From an uncultured Collinsella sp. (GTDB lineage: Bacteria; Actinomycetota; Coriobacteriia; Coriobacteriales; Coriobacteriaceae), in NCBI GenBank assembly GCA_902462065.1, contig CABQAK010000002.1, positions 1 through 64,000 on the forward strand: a DNA stretch of 64,000 bases, written 5' to 3'. A program made the position numbers and the translations under genes. A model generated the notes under the pieces. It made no database searches. It saw only the letters and a list, made by a program, of their open reading frames with translations, and was not told the origin of the DNA. Shown here one piece after another: positions 59,858 through 64,000 of the stretch (position 1 is its first letter; each line of letters opens with the position of its first letter).

Positions 59858-60940
59858 ATGATCGATTCGAAGGGAATCGTGCGACTCGAGGGCATGTTTC
59901 ACAGGGCGCACCTGGCCCCCGAAGCCCAGCGCGCATACGATGCGCTACTCGAGTGCGTGCTCAACGGGCAGAAGGGCTGCGAGGTTTCGGCGCACGCTGG
60001 CATGGATACGGTCAAGGCGCTCGTGGAGCTTCTGCGGTGTGACTGCCCCGAGCTCATCCATCTCCTGGGCGGTGTGCACTACTGCCGTCATGGTGACAAA
60101 GTCCTGCTGGTGCCAAATTATGCCAAGGGATACAAACAGTCGATCACCCGACTCTATATAAATCTCGCCAAGATGGAGCACGCTGCCGCGCCGATTCTGA
60201 GCGCGGCACCGGCGGGCGCATCGGCCTTCGATCGGGTCTTGGCGATCTGTGCAAGCTTGCCTCGGGGCTCCATGACATCGGCATCACTGTAGGTGACTGG
60301 AATCCTCGCAACATCCTTGTGGGGGAGAAGGGCAGCCTGATGCTTCTCGACATCGATTCGTATGCTTTTCACACTTTCAGATGTGAGCTACCAAACCACC
60401 TGTGCAGCACCGGGATATATCGCACCGGAGGTGCTCAAACTCATGGAGGCAACTGGCGTCAGCGATTTCGAGAGCCTGGCAGCCGCCACGAATGCCCTGG
60501 TGTTTACACCTCAGACGGATGACTTTGGACTCGCGGTCCATATCTTCAAGATGCTCAATCGCGGGATACACCCATACGCTTCTGGTGAGCTCGACCTGGA
60601 CATTTTTGACCTGGATGACGACGACATTCCGCCTGCACCGTCTCTGAACAGTTGCGTCTGCAATGGGCGCAGCCCCTTTGTGGGGACGCTGGTCGGATAC
60701 GTTGTCCCGGAGTACGCTCTTGAGCTCGATGATTTTGGCGGTCTTATGGGCGAGGCTTTCCGTCGATCGCTGTATGGCAGGGCGGAGGAGCGCCTTGACG
60801 CACGCACATGGGCGCGCCTGCTCGACCGGTATCTATCCGAGACGGTTGTGTGCCAGCGGCGTGGTCATCTATACCACGCTTCGCAGCACGAATGCCCCTA
60901 CTGCCGAGGAGAGCACGCCCTGTTAGCTCGACTTGGCTGA
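59858..60940 (+). pseudogene. Chimeric remnant: transglutaminase-like N terminus joined to protein-kinase C terminus
   Basis: The first part (59858 to about 60240) reads MIDSKGIVRLEGMF and continues like the N-terminal region of coriobacterial transglutaminase-like proteins (HGDKVLLVPNYAKGY, FDRVLAICASL), then loses similarity before the catalytic domain. From about 60244, in another frame, a Ser/Thr-kinase-like segment begins at the catalytic loop (LHDIGITVGDWNPRNILV, then LLDIDSYAF). A one-base insertion in the T-run at 60366-60369 shifts it again, and the rest (TTCAAPGYIAPEVLKL, TDDFGLAVHIFKMLNRGIHP, ending in HECPYCR) runs to 60940. The kinase N lobe is missing. It appears to be a deletion fusion of two genes plus a frameshift. 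Confidence 0.7.
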
Positions 60941-60985
60941 TTGCTTTGGGCTGTCTTGGAGAAATCCGATGAGGCGGCGTGCAGG

Positions 60986-61636
60986 CTAATCCTGCGTGTC
61001 GCCTCCGTACATGTAGACGATAAAGCCGTCGCCGGTGTCTTGGCTGTGATCCTCCAGGATGCGCTTCATGTTGAGATGCTCATAGAACTGCCAGTCGGAG
61101 TTGCAGTCGCTCATCAGGAAGAACTTGGTGCAGCCGGCCTTGGCGAGCTCGGCGCGCGCAAGGTCGATGAGCGCGCGGCCGAGTCCCTTGCCCTGCCAGT
61201 CGGGCACGATGATGATCAGGTTGAGCTGGCCTTGGGCGTACTCATTGCCCGTGGCGGCAAAGCGGTCGGCCGTGGCTTTCTCGCGGCTGTCGCCAAAGAG
61301 CGAACCCTCGAGCTTGGCGTCGGCGGTTTTGGCCATTTCGGTTGCCTGGACGAACATCTCGTCGTAGCAAGGCGCCCATGCGGGATTGGTGCGCGGCTTG
61401 CCGTCCTCGAAGATGCCGATGCAGCAGGCAGCGATAATGCGGCTCTCGGCTTCGGCGACGAGTGCGATGGGGGAGCGCTGCAGCTGCATGGCGATGTTAA
61501 AGCGCGCGCAGAAATCGGCGGCTTCGACGTCACCGCGGTTGCGCAGCGTGTTGCACCACAGCTGGTTGTAGATGGCTGCAATGCCGGCAAGGTCGTCGAG
61601 GGTCGCAGCGCGCAGGGTTACGTTGTCAAGGCTCAT
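60986..61636 (-). CDS. GNAT-family N-acetyltransferase
   Basis: A 216-residue GCN5-related acetyltransferase. The acetyl-CoA loop is in IIVPDWQGKGLGRALIDLAR (motif A), followed by FFLMSDCNSDWQFYEHLNM (motif B). The N-terminal half (LRAATLDDLAGIAAIYNQLW) is usual for the fold. The ATG at 61636 has GGAAGGAG upstream. Substrate unknown. It is convergent with the kinase remnant and has no operon partner. Confidence 0.85.
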   Translation of the reverse strand: MSLDNVTLRAATLDDLAGIAAIYNQLWCNTLRNRGDVEAADFCARFNIAMQLQRSPIALVAEAESRIIAACCIGIFEDGKPRTNPAWAPCYDEMFVQATEMAKTADAKLEGSLFGDSREKATADRFAATGNEYAQGQLNLIIIVPDWQGKGLGRALIDLARAELAKAGCTKFFLMSDCNSDWQFYEHLNMKRILEDHSQDTGDGFIVYMYGGDTQD

Positions 61637-61786
61637 GGAGGCTCCTTCCAAGTTGGGTCAGGCCACCTCTGAGTGTGACATGGACGCAGGGCGGCCGCAT
61701 CGACCATTCGGCAGACGAGCCTCGATCCCTCGGGGACGGAGGGCCCTAAGAAGGAATGAGGGTGGATTTTCGGACACTTGCTCGAT

Positions 61787-61850
61787 GAGAGTGGATAATC
61801 TCCCACTTTTGGCGCGAACATAGGCCGAAAACGGGAGATTATCCACTCTC
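61787..61850. repeat. 64-bp hairpin element with perfect 18-bp arms
   Basis: GAGAGTGGATAATCTCCC (61787-61804) and its exact reverse complement (61833-61850) flank a 28-base centre with CCACTTTTGGC and GCCGAAAACGG. It has the same size and build as the 55-bp REPIN-like units but a different sequence. Nothing else is seen in 61637-61980. Confidence 0.65.
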
Positions 61851-61980
61851 GTGGTAAGCAAGTCCTCGTGTCATCCGTTCCCTTTTTGGTTGGTCGTGCT
61901 TGCACTTTAGTGTGCGACAGCGGATAATGCCGAGCATTCGACAATTCATGCTTTGACCTATTTGATTGAGGAGGCCCCGC

Positions 61981-63012
61981 ATGGCCATGGATTTCAAACG
62001 CAGGCTGCCGATCCCCATGGAGATCCGCGAGGAAATGCCGCTTTCTGCCGAGCTTACTGCCAAAAAGCAGGCATTCGACGCCGAGGTCGCCAAGGTCTTT
62101 ACCGGCGAGGACGCACGCAAGGTGCTCATCATCGGCCCGTGCTCTGCCGACCGCGAGGACTCGGTGCTTGAGTACATGAACCGACTGGCCAGGGTCGCCG
62201 AGGAGGTCAAGGACAAGCTCATCATCATTCCGCGCGTCTACACCAACAAGCCGCGCACCAAGGGCACCGGCTACAAGGGCCTGCTGCACAACCCCAACCC
62301 CGAGGCGCCCGATGACCTGCTCGAGGGCGTCAAGGCCATCCGCCATATGCACCTGCGCGTTATTGAGGAAACGGGCTTCTTCACCGCCGACGAGATGCTC
62401 TACCCCTCTAATTACCAGTACCTCGTCGACCTGCTGAGCTACGTTGCCGTGGGCGCGCGCTCGGTCGAAAACCAGGAGCATCGCTTGGTGTCGAGCGGCA
62501 TTTCGGTGCCCGTCGGCATGAAGAACCCCACCGCCGGTTCCACCACCGTCATGCTCAACTCCATCTACGCCGCGCAGGCGCACCAGAGCTTCATCTTCCG
62601 CAACTGGGAGGTCGAGTGCGACGGTAACCCGCTCGCACACGCCGTCATGCGTGGCTACATTGGTCTCGACGGTCGCACCTACCCCAATTACCACTACGAG
62701 CACCTGGAGCGCCTGGCCGAGCGCTATACCGAGCATGCCGGCTACGCCAACCCGGCGGCAGTCATTGACTGCAACCACGACAACTCGGGCAAGCGCCCGC
62801 TGGAGCAGTACCGCATCTGCAAGGAGGTACTCGACAGCTGCCGTCGCAACGAGTCCATTTCCAAGCTGGTCAAGGGCTTTATGATCGAGTCCTACCTGGA
62901 AGACGGCAACCAGCCGGTCGACGGCGGCGTCTTTGGCAAGTCCATCACCGACCCGTGCCTGGGCTGGGAAAAGACTGACTATCTCATCCACGAGATCGCG
63001 GAGCGTATTTAG
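61981..63012 (+). CDS. 3-deoxy-7-phosphoheptulonate synthase (DAHP synthase, class I)
   Basis: Condenses PEP and erythrose-4-phosphate in the first step of aromatic amino acid synthesis. A 343-residue AroF/AroG/AroH-type enzyme: IIGPCSADREDSV, IPRVYTNKPRTKGTGYKGLL, GARSVENQEHRLVSSG, PVGMKNPTAGS, and IDCNHDNSGKRPLEQ with a metal-binding His. The ATG at 61981 has GAGGAGG six bases upstream. The usual regulatory N-terminal extension is short. It is monocistronic and followed by a hairpin and composite palindrome. Confidence 0.93.
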   Translation: MAMDFKRRLPIPMEIREEMPLSAELTAKKQAFDAEVAKVFTGEDARKVLIIGPCSADREDSVLEYMNRLARVAEEVKDKLIIIPRVYTNKPRTKGTGYKGLLHNPNPEAPDDLLEGVKAIRHMHLRVIEETGFFTADEMLYPSNYQYLVDLLSYVAVGARSVENQEHRLVSSGISVPVGMKNPTAGSTTVMLNSIYAAQAHQSFIFRNWEVECDGNPLAHAVMRGYIGLDGRTYPNYHYEHLERLAERYTEHAGYANPAAVIDCNHDNSGKRPLEQYRICKEVLDSCRRNESISKLVKGFMIESYLEDGNQPVDGGVFGKSITDPCLGWEKTDYLIHEIAERI

Positions 63013-63014
63013 GT

Positions 63015-63150
63015 TCCGCCATCCTGCCGAACGGCGGATCGGCCGACGCTGCGCGGGCCGCATTTGGACAATCTGACGTTCAACTTCAAGGGCGCTACCA
63101 GAAGGTCAGCGCCCTTTCGTTTCACGTCACCTTGTCTCAAATGCGACCCG
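63015..63150. repeat. Composite nested palindrome after DAHP synthase gene (locus L6)
   Basis: Hairpin TCCGCCATCC/AACGGCGGA (63015-63038), GCCGACGCTGCG, then outer arms 63054-63071 and 63132-63150. The 97-bp palindrome is almost identical to L2 (29144-29240), with a few substitutions. Confidence 0.8.
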
Positions 63151-63198
63151 CTCGCTGACGTTTCCAAGACGTCGACGTTGCCGGGGTTGTCAAGGGGT

Positions 63199-63264
63199 TG
63201 GTGCAAGGGGGACAGGTTACTTTGCACCAGGTTGGTGCAGATTAACCTGTCCCCCTTGCACCAG
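63199..63264. repeat. GGGGGACAGGTTA inverted repeat
   Basis: GGTGCAAGGGGGACAGGTTA is followed by its near-complement TAACCTGTCCCCCTTGCACC, with an inner TGCACCAGGTTGGTGCA. The GGGGACAGG motif recurs at 19020 and in the fprA terminator loop. Confidence 0.65.
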
Positions 63265-63311
63265 GATGTGGTTTGCTTGCCGGCATCGGTAAGTCTTCGG
63301 CGCTTTCCAAG

Positions 63312-63549
63312 CCCAGTGGGCAAAAAATGCCAAATATGAGTACTGTTGCTGGCGTAGTATCATATCGACCTTACAAGATAATAGACACAACAGCAAATAT
63401 ATTCATTAACGTTGGCACACAGAAGCATACTAACGGGCGTTTTGATTAATTTGAAGGCGTATAGAGGCCGTAAAGAGGTCATTTGAGGCGGTTTTGGCTG
63501 TTACTAAAAAGGTAACAGTACTCATATTTGCCCTTTTTTGCCCACTGGG
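63312..63549. repeat. MITE-like element with 36-bp terminal inverted repeats
   Basis: Positions 63312-63347 and 63514-63549 pair in 34 of 36 positions and enclose about 166 bp of AT-rich, non-coding DNA. An additional CTGTTAC/GTAACAG stem sits beside the right terminus. It lies between the convergent DAHP synthase and ABC exporter genes. Confidence 0.6.
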
Positions 63550-63610
63550 TTCTAGAAAGATCGCCAGCCGGGTCTCAAACAGGCAGCGCGCGTATCACGG
63601 AGCACAAAAA

Positions 63611-63638
63611 CGGGGGCGCAGGTTGTCCTGCGCCCCCG
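63611..63638 (-). terminator. Rho-independent terminator of the ABC exporter gene
   Basis: A perfect 12-bp stem CGGGGGCGCAGG/CCTGCGCCCCCG is followed on the minus strand by TTTTTG. Confidence 0.9.
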
Positions 63639-63671
63639 TTCTCGGGCGTCATCCGTTCCCTGCGGCAGTAT

Positions 63672-64000
63672 TTACGCCGCTTCGTCGAACTGCGAGTTGT
63701 ACAGGTCGGCGTAGAAGCCACCCTGGGCGAGCAACTCGTCGTGCGTGCCCTTCTCGACGATGTCGCCGTCGCGAATTACCAAGATCACGTCGGCGTTGCG
63801 GATCGTGGACAGGCGGTGCGCGATGACAAAGCTGGTACGGCCCTGCATCAGCGCATCCATGGCACGCTGAATAAGCTCCTCGGTGCGAGTGTCAACGTTG
63901 GAGGTCGCCTCGTCCAAAATCAGCGCCGGACGGTCGGCCAGAATGGCGCGGGCGATGGTCACGAGCTGGCGCTGACCCTGCGAGAGGTTGGTGCCCTCTT
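63672..64000 (-). CDS. ABC exporter, C-terminal part of ATP-binding domain (truncated by window end)
   Basis: Only the last 109 or so codons are present; the gene continues beyond the right edge. The signature [16 protein letters not shown], Walker [13 protein letters not shown] and the H-loop in [14 protein letters not shown] identify the nucleotide-binding domain of a type I exporter (MsbA/MdlB-like), which normally carries an N-terminal six-helix membrane domain. The substrate cannot be told from this part. Its terminator is at 63611. Confidence 0.92.
   Translation of the reverse strand, partial: EGTNLSQGQRQLVTIARAILADRPALILDEATSNVDTRTEELIQRAMDALMQGRTSFVIAHRLSTIRNADVILVIRDGDIVEKGTHDELLAQGGFYADLYNSQFDEAA

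Overview
This 64 kb window has the look of a GC-rich gut actinobacterium of the class Coriobacteriia, most likely Collinsella or a close relative. That is inferred from gene content (many lactose-type PTS permeases, 6-phospho-glycosidases, a complete Leloir galKTM set, putrescine carbamoyltransferase and agmatine deiminases) and from codon and GC style. There is no rRNA or tRNA gene to confirm it. I see no CRISPR array, prophage or transposase gene.

Positions 1-39 kb are a sugar-import and galactose-metabolism region. It starts with an orphan mannose-type EIIB lacking the usual phospho-His, then galM diverging from a DeoR regulator (lacR candidate). A GntR regulator, a TIM-barrel gene and a first EIICB permease follow. 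After a decayed lacR copy and a Fic gene come three tandem modules, each a LacI regulator diverging from a lactose-family EIICB permease and a GH1 phospho-glycosidase (9.2-13.8, 14.0-18.8 and 19.1-23.7 kb). A single EIIA gene (lacF, 23.9 kb) follows and may serve all four permeases. The tagatose-6-phosphate genes lacA, lacB, lacX and lacC lie at 25.8-29.1 kb. lacD is absent, and a class II aldolase at 37.7 kb could take its place. galK-galT with a fourth LacI regulator lie at 31-35 kb, so galactose moieties could be handled both as galactose-6-phosphate (PTS) and as free galactose (Leloir).

Positions 39-46 kb hold an AraC regulator, an HAD phosphatase, an unusual Nudix-Vsr fusion, and a BceAB-type ABC transporter.

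Positions 45.3-59.7 kb are an agmatine/putrescine region: ptcA, an agmatine/putrescine antiporter (aguD), agmatine deiminase (aguA), a frameshifted second aguD, a YtcJ-like amidohydrolase, a MATE exporter and a second aguA. Three LuxR-type regulators are interspersed, two of them with multi-helix membrane domains. No carbamate kinase is in the window.

The right end holds a chimeric pseudogene (transglutaminase-like head, kinase tail), a GNAT acetyltransferase, a DAHP synthase and the 3' end of an ABC exporter.

The intergenic DNA is unusually structured. It has four arrays of a 55-bp near-perfect hairpin on an 80-bp period (REPIN-like), a family of composite palindromes downstream of genes whose arms differ by locus but stay self-complementary, two MITE-like elements with 25- and 36-bp terminal inverted repeats, a 23-bp inverted-repeat operator upstream of fic, and palindromic LacI operators that have diverged together with their regulators.
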